64,000 nucleotides of DNA from Acanthopleura granulata. Lineage: Eukaryota; Mollusca; Polyplacophora; Chitonida; Chitonidae. Of the stretch, positions 12,561 through 25,900 are shown in pieces. The notes beneath the pieces were generated by a model. It saw nothing but the letters and a program-made list of their open reading frames with translations. It was not told the DNA's origin and searched no databases. Positions within the stretch are counted from its first letter, which is position 1. Every line of letters begins with the position of its first letter. The position numbers were made by a program, and so were the translations under genes. The stretch is taken from assembly GCA_016165875.1 (NCBI GenBank), contig JABBOT010000031.1:1981036-2045035 (forward strand), read 5' to 3'.

Positions 12561-13782
12561 TGATGTATTTTTATAACCGAGACCTTACAACACAAGTCTA
12601 ATTACTCTGTTCTGCATTTAAGCACCGCTTTGAATACCACAAATACAACATATAAGTACGAGATAAAAAGTAAAAGTTACAAATAAACATTTAAAAGCCA
12701 CAACTTTCTTCCATGTCAAGCTTGCAGACATTCATATTTTTTTGTTTGTTTTTTTTATTTTTTTTTTAGATACGGATTCTGCTATCGGTGTGTCCAAGCT
12801 AGATAAGGAGGACTTGTAAATCCATGATGAGAGGATTTTGTACAAGGTTCGGCTCTTCTAAGGCGTGTCATCCAACTGCGTGTTGGCATTTTCCATCAGT
12901 CCCATTGAAAATTAATCAATTACTATTTTTATTTACTTCTTCGTGTGAGATTCTCTTGGTCACTGCTCTGTGTTAGCGTGCTATCCACCTCGGACATGGA
13001 GATCTCATGAATATATGAAGAGCAATATGTAACGTAAACTCACTTAACCGGTAAGCAGCATATGTGTGGAGAATTCCTAAAATGAACATTCCACTGCGGA
13101 GCCATATGGACTATCTCACTTTCTAAATAGATATCCCCCCCTTTCTTTTAGCGCATGCACATTTGTAGGAAAGGGACTGACGACTTCAGTGGATTATGTC
13201 ATTCCCAGACAAGTCTTTGTGTAACACACAGAGGGTGATTCACAGTGACGACCTACTTTCGATTCGGCAGGCTGTTCGGCATGCACTGGTAATAAAAGGT
13301 GCTTCAAATGTATACCCTGTCATTTCCGTCGGACCTAAAATGCCCTTGTTAACAGAAAGCAAATATTACGCTGTGCTGAATTTGAGGTGTTCGTGTATTA
13401 TTTTGGCACATGAGTGATATCTCAGGCCTGTAATTTGAGCAAAAGCTGTAAAGTATGAAACCCCACCAAATATTAGCGACGGTAGAACCGACCCGGAAAA
13501 CACAAGATGTTAGCAAGTGCTCAGTGTGCTTGGTTTGGAGATCGGGCAGAGGACGGTAGGAGCTATACTGTATGGGGATGGCAAATGTCTACGCGATTCG
13601 GGCAGGCGTTGTGGTGGTTTACGGTGAGATGTCGTCGGCAGAGAGCGGTTGATAAAGACACACCGAATCACACACAAGTCGATTTCATGTAGAACACTGT
13701 CGTAAACGAGACATCCGAGAAAATTTCACTGAGTGACCTACATACAGTACAAGTACCATATACCCTGGCCGACTGGTCTACA
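12561..13782. other. 5' flank and presumed promoter region of the receptor gene
   Basis: About 1.2 kb of noncoding DNA before the receptor start codon. No TATA box or CpG-rich promoter stands out, and no transcription-factor site is claimed. If there is a noncoding first exon it was not identified. Confidence 0.4.
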
Positions 13783-13927
13783 ATGGCAGCCAAGGATTCG
13801 TATTCTGAGTTCCGATTCAGCGGGAACGTCACGAAAAAATTCGACCAGCACAGGCGGTTTTTTGTGACACATCTTCGCTGTACAGATTTTCTACCCTACA
13901 TGATGCATGTTGAAGGATTTGACAAAG
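13783..13927 (+). CDS. Receptor exon 1: start codon and first half of CARD1
   Basis: Encodes residues 1-48 plus one base (phase 1), from MAAKDSYSEF to VEGFDK, with donor g|gtaaga. The FDQHRRFFVTHLRCTDFLPY stretch fits CARD helix 1. Joining to exon 2 completes codon 49 as Asp and continues the fold. The 7.2-kb intron that follows is filled with minisatellite. Confidence 0.78.
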
Positions 13928-16900
13928 GTAAGATTTATCCGCCATTGTTGATAACTTAACATTGGTAATTACAACAGCAGTGGACCTATACTGACATGGG
14001 ACACGTAGACATTGTGAGGCTCATAGGGCAGTGGACATACATGAAGATGTAAGGGAGGTGTGACAGTCGACATACTTGTAGATGTGAGGCTGATCTAGCA
14101 GTAGACATACTTGTCGATATAACCCTAGTATGGCAGTGGGCATACCCGTAGCCTAGCATGGCAGCGGTGATATTTATAGATAGCGTGGTGTTGCAGTGGA
14201 CATACTTGTAGATGTGAGGCTGGTATGGCAGTTTGCGTAGTTGTAGATGTATGGCTGGTATGACAGTGGACATACCTGTGGATTTGAGGCTGATATCACA
14301 GTGGACATGCCTGTAGATTTGTGGCTGGTATGGCAGTGGACATACTTGTAGGTGTGAGGCTGCCTATGGCAGTGAGCATAGTTGTAGATGTGAGGCTGGT
14401 ATGACAGTGGAAATGCCTGTGGATTGGAGATTGGTATGGTAGTGAAAATACTTGTAGATGTAAAGCTGTTGTGGCAGTGGGCAAACTTCCAGATGTGAAG
14501 CTTGTATAGCTGAGGACATACTTGTAGATGTGAGGCTTGTATACCACTGGACATACTTGTAGATGTGAGGCTGGTATATCAGTGGGCATATTTGGAGATC
14601 TGAAGCTAGTGTGGCAGTGGGCAAACTTCCAGATGTGAAGCTTTTATAGCTGAGGACATACTTGTAGATGTGAGGCTGGCATGGCAGTGGACATATTTGG
14701 AGATCTGAAGCTGGTGTGGCAGTGGGCATACCTGTAGAGATTAGCCTGATATGGCAGTGGGCGTACTTGTATGACAGTGGGCGTATTTATAGATGTGAAT
14801 TTGGTAAGACAGTGGGCTTATTTATAGAAGTATACCTGGTATGGCAGTGGGTATACTTGTAGATATGAGGCTGGTATGGCATTGGGAATATTTACAGAAG
14901 TAAGGGTGGGATCGCAGTGGACATACTTGTAGATGTGTGACTACCATGGCAGTGGTCATACTTTCAGATGTGTGGCTGATATAGGACTGGACATATCTGT
15001 AGGCATTAGGCCCATATTCCAGTGGGCCTACTTGTAGGTGTGAGACTGAAATGGCACTGGGCGTATTTATACATGTGAAATTGGTAAGGCAGTGGGGGTA
15101 GTTATAGAAGTAAGCCTGGCATGGCAGTTTACATACTAGTAGATATGAGGCTGGTATGGCAGCTGACGTATTTATAGATGTGAGGTTGATATGGCAGTGG
15201 GCGTATTTATAGAAATAAGCCTGGTATGGCAGGGGTCATATTGGCAGATGTGAGGCTGGTATCTAGGTAGGCGTATTTGTAGATGTGAGACTGCTAAGGC
15301 ATTAGACATACCTGTAGATGTGAGGCTGGTATTATAGTGGACATACCTGCAGATGTGAGGCTGGTATGGCAGTGGGCATACATGTAGATTTTAGGCTGGT
15401 ATTATGGTGGACATACCTGAAAGTGTGTCGCTTTTATGGCAGTGGGCGTACCTGTAGAAGTGATGTTGGTATTTCAGTGGGCGTACTTGTAGATGTGAGC
15501 CTGGTATCACAGTGGACATACTTGTACATGTGAGGCTGGTATGAGAGTGGACATACCTGTAGATGTTAGGCTGGTATGGCAGTGGACATACTTGTAGATT
15601 TTAGGCTGGTAATAAAGTGGACATACCTGGAGATGTGAGACTGGTATGACAGGGGACATACTTGTAGATAGGATGCTGATATGGCAGTGGACTTACTAAG
15701 CCTGTAGATTATAGGCTGGTGTGAGAGTGGACATAGCTGTAGATTTGAACCTGGTGTGACAGTGGAAATACCTGTAGATGTGAGGCTGGTATTGGAGTGG
15801 ACATACTTGTAGATGTGTGGCTTGTATGGCAGTGGGTATACTTGTTCATGTGAGGCTGGTATTACATTGGACATACTTGTAGATTTTAGGCTGATATTAC
15901 ACTGGACATACCTGCAGATGTGAAGCTGGTATTGCAGTGCGCATATTTGTAGATGTGATCCTGGTATTTCAGTGGGCATACTTGTAGATGTGAGGCTGGT
16001 ATGGCAGTGGGCATACTTGTAGGTGTGAGGCTGGTATGGCAGTGGGCATACTTGTAGATGTGAGGCTGGTATGGCAGTGGGCATACTTGTAGATGTGGGG
16101 CTGGTATTACAGTGGGCATACTTGTAGATGTGAACCTGGTATGGCAGTGGACATACTTGTAGATTTTAGGCTGATATTACATTGGACATACCTGCAGATG
16201 TGAGGCTGGTATGGCAGTGGACATACTTGTAGATGTGATCCTGGCATGGCAGTGGGCATACTTGTAGATGTGAGGCTGGTATGGCAGTGGGCATTCTTGT
16301 AGATGTGGGGCTGGTATGGCAGTGGACATACTTGTAGATGTGAGGCTGGTATGGCAGTGGGCATACTTGTAGATGTGGGGCTGGTATTAGAGTGGACATA
16401 CTTGTAGATGTGAGGCTGGTATGGCAGTGGGCAAACTTGTAGACGTGAGGCTGGTATGGCAGTGGGCATACTTGTAGATGTGGGGCTGGTATTTCAGTTG
16501 GCACACTTGTAGATGTGAGGCTGGTGTGACAGTGGACACACTTGAAGATGTGAGGCTTGTATGACAATGGGCAAACGCGTAGATGTCAGTCTGGTATGGC
16601 AATGGACATATCTGTAGAGGTCAGACTCTTATTGCAGTGGACATACTTGTAGATATGAGGCTGACATGGCAGTGGACGTATTTATAAATGTGAGATTGGT
16701 ATGGCAGTGGGCGTATTTATACAAATAAGCTCGGTATAGCACTGGGCATACACGTAGATGTGAGGCTGGTATGGCAGTGTGCCTACCTGTAGTTGTGTGG
16801 CTGGTATGGCAGTGTGCCTACCTGTAGATGTGTGGCTGGTATGGCAGTGTGCCTACCTGTAGAAGTGAGGTTGGTATATCTGTTTGCGTACTTGTAGATA

Positions 16901-19900
16901 TGTGCCTGGTATGACAGCAGACATACCTGTAGATTTTAGGCTGGTATGACAGTGGACATTCCTGTGGATCTGAAGCTGGTATGGGAGTGGACATTCTTGT
17001 GGACTTGAGGCTGGTGTGGGAGTGGGCAAACTGGTAGCTGTGGTTCTGGCATGACAGCGGACATACTTGTACATGTGAGGCTGGTATGGCAGTTTGCGTA
17101 GTTGTAGAGGTATGGCTGATATGACAGTGGACATGCCTGTAGATGTGAGGCTGGTATGACAGTGGACATGCCTGTAGATGTGGGGCTGGTTTGAGAGTGA
17201 ACATGCCAGTGGATTTCAGCCTGGTTTATGTGTGGGTGTACTTGTAGATGTGAGGCTGGTATGGCGATGGTCGTACTTGTAGATGTGAAACTGGTATGAC
17301 ATTGGACATACCTGTAGATTTGAGGCTGGTGTGACAGTGGACATACCTGCAGATGTGAGGCTGGTATGGCAGTGGGCATATTTGTAGATGTGAGGCTGGT
17401 ATGGCAGACGACATACTTGTAGATATGAGGCTGGTATAGCAGGAGGCGTATGACAGTGTGCGTATTTATAGAAGTAAGCCCAGTATGGCAGTTGACACAC
17501 TTGTTGATGTGAGTCTGGTATGGCAGTGGACTTGCCTCTGGGTTTGAGGCTGGTTTGGGAGTGGGAATACTTGTTGATGTGAGGCTGGTATGGCAGTGGA
17601 CATGCCTGTGGGTTTGAGGCTGGTTTGGGAGTGGGCATACTTGTTGATATGAGGCTGGTATGGCAGTGGACATGCCTGTGGGTTTGAGGCTGGTTTGGGA
17701 GTGGGAATACTTGTTGATGTGAGGCTGGTATGGCAGTGGACATGCCTGTGGGTTTGAGGCTGGTTTGGGAGTGGACATACTTGTTGATATGAGGCTGGTA
17801 TGGCAGTGGACATGCCTGTGGGTTTGAGGCTGGTTTGGGAGTGGACATACCTGTGGACGTGACTCTGGTATGACACAGGACATGAATGTGGATTTGAGGT
17901 TGGTAGGACAGTGGACATGCCTGTAGGTGTGAGGCTGATTGGGAGTTGGCATACTTGTAAATGTGGGGCTGGTAGGACAGTGGACATAACTGTAGATGTG
18001 AGGCTGCTATTTCAGTGGACATAGTTGTAGATGTGAGTCTGGTATGGCAGCGAAGATACCTGTATATGTGACCCTGGTATGACAGGGGACATACTTGTAG
18101 ATGTGAGGCTGGTATGACAGGGACATGCTAAGCCTGTTATTGCAGTGGACATTATAAGTTATCCATGTGTTGAGAAAGGTGTACGGATACTTTAACCCTG
18201 GGTGCGAAACGTTGAGCCGCAGGTGAAGGGTTGACATTTTACCCCCAGGGTTTAAATCCCCATGTACCCTTCAACACGCAGATAACGATTTAGCCCCTGC
18301 AGTTTTTATCAAATATAAAACCGTTCTTATGTGTGTAAAGATGACCTACAAAAAAGCTACGCAAGCCACTTCCACTGCAGACACGCGGCCGTGTTGTTGT
18401 AACGTGACATCACAATGACATGTCAAGGAATGTAATGTCACAAAACAATGGTGCCTGGGCGAAGCGGCTCATGCAAATGTTTGCACAGCAGTTCTTTTTC
18501 TCATTCCCTTGTGAACTTAAAAATATATCAATCAATACCTATAAATAAATTCAAAGACAAATGCAAACTATTTTGTTCCGCAACATGTTCAACAAAGCCT
18601 TTACACGCACCAATGCGGTCGCTGTGAGTTCAAGTTCAGCTCATGCTGGCTTCCTCTCCAGCCGGCGAAGGTTTGCAAGCAAGCTACAGATGGCCGTGGG
18701 TTTCCCCCGGGCCCTGCCCGGTTTCCTCCCACCATAATGCTAGGCACCGTTGTATAAGTGAAATATTCTTGAGTACGGCGTAAGACACCAATTAAATAAA
18801 TAAATAAATTTATTTGTGATACAAGTGGGAGTTTATTTTTTCGAAAGGGGGCTGTGCAAATTTTATCAATAAAAGTCACCATGAGAACGCAACAATGTTC
18901 TCTCGTGACGTAACAAGTGCAGTCAACCAACAGTTGAAATTTTTACTGGCGCCAGGCTGCGAGTTTGAACAGTGCTGTACAGAAAATTGTAAGACACATG
19001 TTGTTAAAAGTTGAGTGAGACATTAATCCAGATGATGCAAAATCAATGGGATTTACTTGCTGTGCAGCTGCCTGAAAGAGGACACGGATAATGGTTGTGT
19101 TTTGAACAGAAGAAGTGGACAAAATTTGCTTGATTTGGAATGGTAACGGATAGCCGGGGGAAGTTCTTGTGATTGCGCCATCAGTGACTTGCAGGGGGAT
19201 AACCATGCTGAGCACAGTATGAGCACAGTGGAAAATACTAATGGTCTTCTGCTTTGTGAAGCATTCCCTAATATAACTTGGCGCGGAACTTTCATTTTTT
19301 TAGCCGCTCATATACATTATGTGTTGCTACTCGAACACACGCAATACACCGAGCAGACAGGTCAGTGGCTTGTGTAAAGGCCTTAGCAGAACAGACTTGT
19401 AGTTTTAGTACATTGGCCTTACGACTTTCCACTGATGCCCACCATGAACAGAATGAAATGGCACTGTTTTAGGGATGTAGCTGTGATGAATTAGAGCATA
19501 CTTTGCACTGTCTTCATCCGTGCTAACTTTAAAAGAAACTGAAGAAATTTGAGTCCAAGACTTACAAAAATAGAACGATATTTTTTTCTTTTAAACTACG
19601 GTCTACAGCTTATTTACATAAATAGAGAGTAAAAATTGTTTGTTTGAATTCATTTTTTGTATTGAAAACCGATGTAGGGCAGCCAAGAAATGCATGCTTT
19701 TATGCAGACATCACCAAATCTTTTTGAGGTAAGAGTAGTGCTTACGGCCGTCGGGGTGTAAATATATTTTAGGCTCAGCTGAGGTATCAACTGAAAAAAA
19801 AATCAGCCAATGGCAATAGATAATCACGGGTGTTGTAAGCACATACTTGTAGATGTGAGACTGGTAAGGCAGTGAACATTCTTGTACATGTGAGTCTGGT

Positions 19901-22900
19901 AAGGCAGTGGACGTTCTTGTACAGGTGACCCTGGTAAGGCAGTTTACGTTCTTGTACATTTGAGACTGGTAAGGCATTGGACGTTCTTGCACATGTGAGT
20001 CTGGTAAGGCAGTGGACGTTCTTGTACAGGTGACCCTGGTAAGGCAGTGGACCTACTTGTACATTTGAGGCTGGTAAGGCAGTGGACGTTCTTGTACATG
20101 TGAGTCTGGTAAGGCAGTGGACGTTCTTGTACTTGTGAGTCTGGTAAGGCAGTGGACCTACTTGTACATTTGAGGCTGGTAAGGCAGTGGACGTTCTTGT
20201 ACATGTGAGTCTGGTAAGGCAGTGGACCTACTTGTACATTTGAGACTGGTAAGGCATTGGACGTTCTTGTACATGTGAGTCTGGTAAGGCAGTGGACGTT
20301 CTTGTACAGGTGACCCTGATAAGGCAGTGGACCTACTTGTACATTTGAGGCTGGTAAGGCAGTGGACGTTCTTGTACATGTCAGCCTGGTAAGGCAGTGG
20401 ACGTTCTTGTACTTGTGAGTCTGGTAAGGCAGTGGACGTTCTTGTACATGTGAGTCTGGTAAGGCAGTGGACGTTCTTGTACAGGTGACCCTGGTAAGGC
20501 AGTGGACCTACTTGTACATTTGAGGCTGGTAAGGCAGTGGACGTTCTTGTACATGTCAGCCTGGTAAGGCAGTGGACGTTCTTGTACATGTCATCCTGGT
20601 AAGGCAGTGGACGTTCTTGTACAGGTGACCCTGGTAAGGCAGTGGACGTTCTTGTACAGGTGAGCCTGGTTAGGCAGTGGACGTTCTTGTACAGGTGACC
20701 CTGGTAAGGCAGTGGACGTTCTTGTGCATGTGAGTCTGGTAAGGCAGTGGGCGTTCTTGTACTTGTGAGGTTGCTATGGAAGTGGACATACTTGTAGATG
20801 TGAGCCTGGTAAGGCAGTGGACGTTCTTGTAGATGTGAGGTTGCTATCACAGTGAGCATACTTTTGGATTTGAGTCTGGTATTGCTGTGGTCACGCTTGA
20901 TGATGGAGGGCTGGTATGACCGTGGAAATACTCGTTACTAACAAAAGCCTGACGATGGTGCTCATAGATAGATTGTTTCTATGCATAGGCATGTGGCGTA
21001 AATGAAACTGTTAAACATCAAATACAATTTAGGCGACAAACGAAAGACAATCTCCATAATGTTGTATATTTCTTGATGTGTGTGGAACTGTTGTAGATAC
21101 ACGAGAAAGCATTCGACAGAAAGCAGTAGTGCCCAGGCAAAAGGAGGCCAATGAGATGTTTTTGGATAAACTGAGAAACAGCAATGAAGAAGGAAAATGG
21201 TTACTCTTCATACACTGTTTGAACAAGCTTGGTGAGATATTTTCATAACTATTCGGCAATAAGCACATTGATGAGGAAACAGCACCATTATAAAGTAACA
21301 GGGTATAACTGTATTTTTCTTTAATTAATTACCCTGCAGGGAGTGTGATTTTTTGCAATTCAGGTCATTTACAAAACCAGTTAAAATAAAACCTGGACTG
21401 AGGTGAACTGACAAAACGCAATATTTGACGAGTTACGTCTGACTATTTACCAACCATTCCACTTCCGTCGCTGTTTTGGTTATGTTCTGTGTGTTGTCAG
21501 TTTATCTCAGTGAGGATTCATTTCTTTCTGATCGTGCAAATGCTTCAGTAGGAAAGCTTTGCACACACCAAGCATCAGCGCTTTAGCGTAAGTCAGTGTA
21601 ATTCATGCAATCACGATTTACTACATGTGACTGGTCTAGTGTTATATCCACATAAATTACGTTTTGTCGACGTTTGAAATTTTGACTCAGCCATGCAAGT
21701 GGAAAATCACTTTGTGGAATCAACTTTCATGAATACATGAATGATTATAATGCATGATTCATTACATTTAAAGAAAGAAACAAACTTGTTTTGTCGAGTA
21801 AATACATTCATTCAACCCTCTTGTCACTATTTGTGTTTACAGGTGACTAATTTCTTACCCTTTAATGACATAATTATAGACCTTATCGTCTTTATCCTGC
21901 ATTAATTGCTAAAGCCCTATCACCCCCAGGCACACAAAGGGATATTTTGTTGACAGGATTTTCATAGATTTAAAGGCCTTCTTTCTGGAAACAGGAAAAG
22001 ATTTCTTTATTTATTTATTAGAACCTGCTTATTTGTGAATTTGTTTGATGGTGGTTTACTCATTTATTCACTATGCTCACAATTTTTCACTGAAGCGATA
22101 TAAGTGGCCAGGCTTATGGGTGGAGGCCACCTGAATGCTTATATTTAACTTTAAAAATTTGCCTGCTACCTTACAAATCTCATGACTACAAATGGATTCT
22201 GACCCGCAACCTCCTTGATCAGTTGCGGTTATACAGTTTCAATACTTTAAGTGACTAAGCCAGAGACGGTCGCTTTTAACAGTTTAATAAACGAGGTAAC
22301 TTTTTTGCCAGGTTACCATCTGCTGAGGGAAATCTTGACGGGAGAACCGGACATTGCCGAGATCGAGCGCAACAGGATATTTCTGGAATTCTTAACGCCT
22401 AAGGTCAAAAATAAGATAGATCCCATTCGTGTTCTGCCATGACTCTTCAGAGATGGGTATATAGACGAACTCGACAAACAGGCAATCGAGCGCAGATGTG
22501 AAAATAAAGGCGAAATAGAAGGAACTGAACTGTTGCTGAATTGCGTTCAAAATCTGAAGAAGGATCCGTGTTCTGGCCTTCGGGAGGCTTTTCTGGAAAA
22601 TAACATGGGCGGAGTCATTGAGGAGATGGATCGGTGTTATGATGGTTAGTCTTTTTTTTCTCTGTTTCTTGGGGCGTTTTACTTCTGCGCCAAAATTGTC
22701 GAAGTGGTCTCCTACATCCCGTCTGACAGTGTGCCCATATCGTAGTAACGCAGCGTTTAGCAAACTTAGGCACACATAGCCATTTTCGGTGGCTTTTTTG
22801 CAGATATTTTGCTTTGACTGAGTAAATGTAGATGTGGATTTTATAGGTTGTTTATAAGACTACTTTATGTGCCATTGTTATTACAGAAACTTTTTTATTG

Positions 22901-25900
22901 TTACAATTGTTCTTTTAGTGCAAGAGTAAATATTAGACTTATAATGTCACAAGAACTTCTTGTAAAGGTGATAATAAAATTAGGTAAATAGATTTCACGT
23001 CACCAGCATGCTATGTTATGAATTTCATAAAGTTCAACATAGAATTGAATCGTTTAACTGCAATTTGCTCAGATTAAAGAATCTAAAAACAAAGAAAGGA
23101 AGTTTAACGTCTTTCCACTCATGCCGGTATAATTTTATGGGTTTCTTACACTTTCAATAGCAATTTACTTTAACATTAGTATGTCGTACATGGGGAAAGT
23201 CTGCCAGCAACCTGTGAATGGTCGTGGAGCTTTCTCTCACCATAATGCTAGAAAAAGAGGATTCTTTCAGAAGTAAGCATTTTCATCAGAGATATCTTCT
23301 CCCCTGTAAAGTTGCTTTTAGAGGGATATTTAAGAAAAAATGAATGACGCGTCAGCCTGTATGCGTGTCTTTTGGTAGTGATCGTTGACACGTTGACGCA
23401 AGCAGTGAAGAGGAAAAACCGAGTAAAACGGTGTGGAGAGTTTACGGCTGTGTTTTTCTCAAAATGTTTTACAGCCGGTTATTTCAATGGCAATGGGTTT
23501 AACAGTAACAGGTTTTAGTGTCCTTCGTAACCTGTTCCTGAGATTTACAGGCGTGGGTGTTGGAGCATTGGCTGTTGTGACGTCGCTCACCATGACAAAA
23601 TACAGCCTGACCTGGAAGCTAGGCCAAATACATTCATAACCAGGAAGTTTGGTCCACACCTTTAAATCTTACCGTTCCTTTGAAGCGGGATAGAGTTGGT
23701 GAACTTTGGGATCCCGCTTTCGACTTGAATTGAATGGAAAAAAATTTGGATTGACATATGAACATGAGCTTATCCGAAAATACACAGCTCTAGCTTCAAA
23801 GCTCCATTTTTCCTGACATTAATTTGATGCTATTGAATATGTCACGAAATTGTTCGTGGAAACATTGAACATACCTGATTCGTGCCTGTCTTCGGCAGGT
23901 GATCTGTATGCTTCCTCACCCGCTGTATGCCTACATAATCTTGCTGATTAAAGGGGAATGTCAAATGATCCCCGCACATTCGTCCGAGATAATGACAGGC
24001 AAAGAGTAAAAACTTTCGGAATATTTATTTTTTTATGGTTCTGACATTATTTATGGTTATGACATTATTTATGGCTTTGTTGTATATTTCTTGTACATGT
24101 GAGGGAACTCTCAGGATTGTCCGGTTTTCTCAACAGCTTACGAACTTCTGTGTTTATCATAGGGTAAAGATTATACAAGTGTTTGCAATCAGCCAACCAG
24201 TAAATGCTTCTGTCTTCTTTCGCCCTTCAACATAGAGTTTCTAGAGCGAGATGAAGGTGATGGAGTTTCCTCTTTGACTGCATCATTGTCCACACTGGAT
24301 CTTGATGGTTCACTCAGAAGACGCTCAAGCCTCGGGAGCGGCGGCCTATCTGATGAGGAGGAGGCGGCAGTGCCAGGTCAGCATGCCTTACTCCAGCGGG
24401 TGTATTAATTTTCCAATAGCTGTCCAAAAGTTTGTTGAATCCGTGAATTTATTTATAATATATCAGTAATCGCTAATAAGAAAAACTTTGGAAATTGTTT
24501 ACTACTATAGTGTGTACCATTTTTATGTTTATGCTAAATGTAAACTTTGGTGAAGAGGTGTTAAAATAGGCATTGCGCTTGTTCACAATCTACTTATGGG
24601 AAATAAATATTGCTTCAACCGAATGAAAACTTTGCCGGAAGCAACTTTCAGAGTTTGACGATGTTTTCTCAAGAGATAATCATATTGTATGATGTTCTTA
24701 TGGTGTCGAGTTTGAAAAATATTCACTGACATTAACAGCTTAAATGATGACAGGACTGATTGTATATGTCTTACCTAAGTCTTGCCAGCTGATATGTATT
24801 TTTGAGTGGCTTAATCCACTGATTTTATTATCGAAAACACTTGTTTCAAATAAGTAGCTTATTGTCTGTTTAGTTTTTCACTAGGGGCCTCCGTGGCAGA
24901 CAGGGGTGACCCTGTGCAATGACACAGAACCCTCTCACTAATGTGATGCCAGTGAGTTCAAGTCCCCCTCATGCATAATGGCTTCTTCCTCTCGCGTGCG
25001 AAGGCCTGCCAGCAACTTGTGAATGAACGTGGGTTTCCCCCGGTCTCTGTCCAGTTTCCTCCCATTATGTTGTTGGTCGTACAAGTAACACACAGACACC
25101 AATTAAGTAAATAAATTACTATTTCAATGATGCGCAGATGAAATTCTTGAGTTGCTTTCCCCCGTAAATCGATTTACAGCACGATCCGTATCGCCAACAC
25201 TTTGCGAACCAAAAGATTTGTCGCTAAACCAATACCAGACAGAACTATATTCTTCGGTGACGAGAGACAAGAACACCGTGATTATTTGTCCAGTAAAAAG
25301 TGGGAAACGTTTTGTGGCCCTCAAAGCTATAAAGGTGAGTTATTGATGAATTAGTCGTGCTTTTTTTGGATATAACCAATCGCTTGATCTAGTGGACACT
25401 TTTGCTTTTTAAAGATTTCTGAGTAACATTTTGATGGTTTTTACGACTCGGTGAACTTTGGACAAATGTTGAAGTCATTTTCACCCCTCTGTCATTTACT
25501 GGAAAGTTGCCGGGGCCTTTTCACGCTTATTCATAATTTCCTTAGACTTGTTTATCGCCTTGCGTAAGGTATCATTTGAAAAATCTGAAATTATTGTTCT
25601 AAATAAATGGAGTGATTGGTGCGTACTTTTTTTTTGGCGCAGTGTTCATTTCTTCAGCTCTGTAAATAATGCCGTGTGTTTAGTTTTCTGTGTGCTTGTT
25701 TGTTTTATAAAGGACCATCTCTCCCTAGCTCGCAACCCGGATGGAAAAGTGGCTTATTTAGTAACAGAACAAGCTTTGGCGGACAAAGTGTTTAGAAGAT
25801 GTCAAGTTTTTCTCGACGGGCTTCCTTCCGGTCAGATGGTTACTGGCCTATCTGATGGTTGTTCACCGAATGTTCTAGGAGACAAAAGTGTGGTGATCGC

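Noticed and set aside
13986..18237. Long minus-strand open frames (up to 338 codons) as a repeat-protein gene
   Set aside because: They follow directly from the 35-bp minisatellite lacking stops in all three frames; no start context, splice sites or domain support a gene.
13975..20945. CRISPR-like array
   Set aside because: Units are contiguous with no unique spacers, and the host is a eukaryote with spliced genes.
22429..22449. Micro-intron removing the TGA in receptor exon 3
   Set aside because: The only GT...AG pair around the stop is about 20 nt apart, too short to splice, and it would delete conserved CARD residues.
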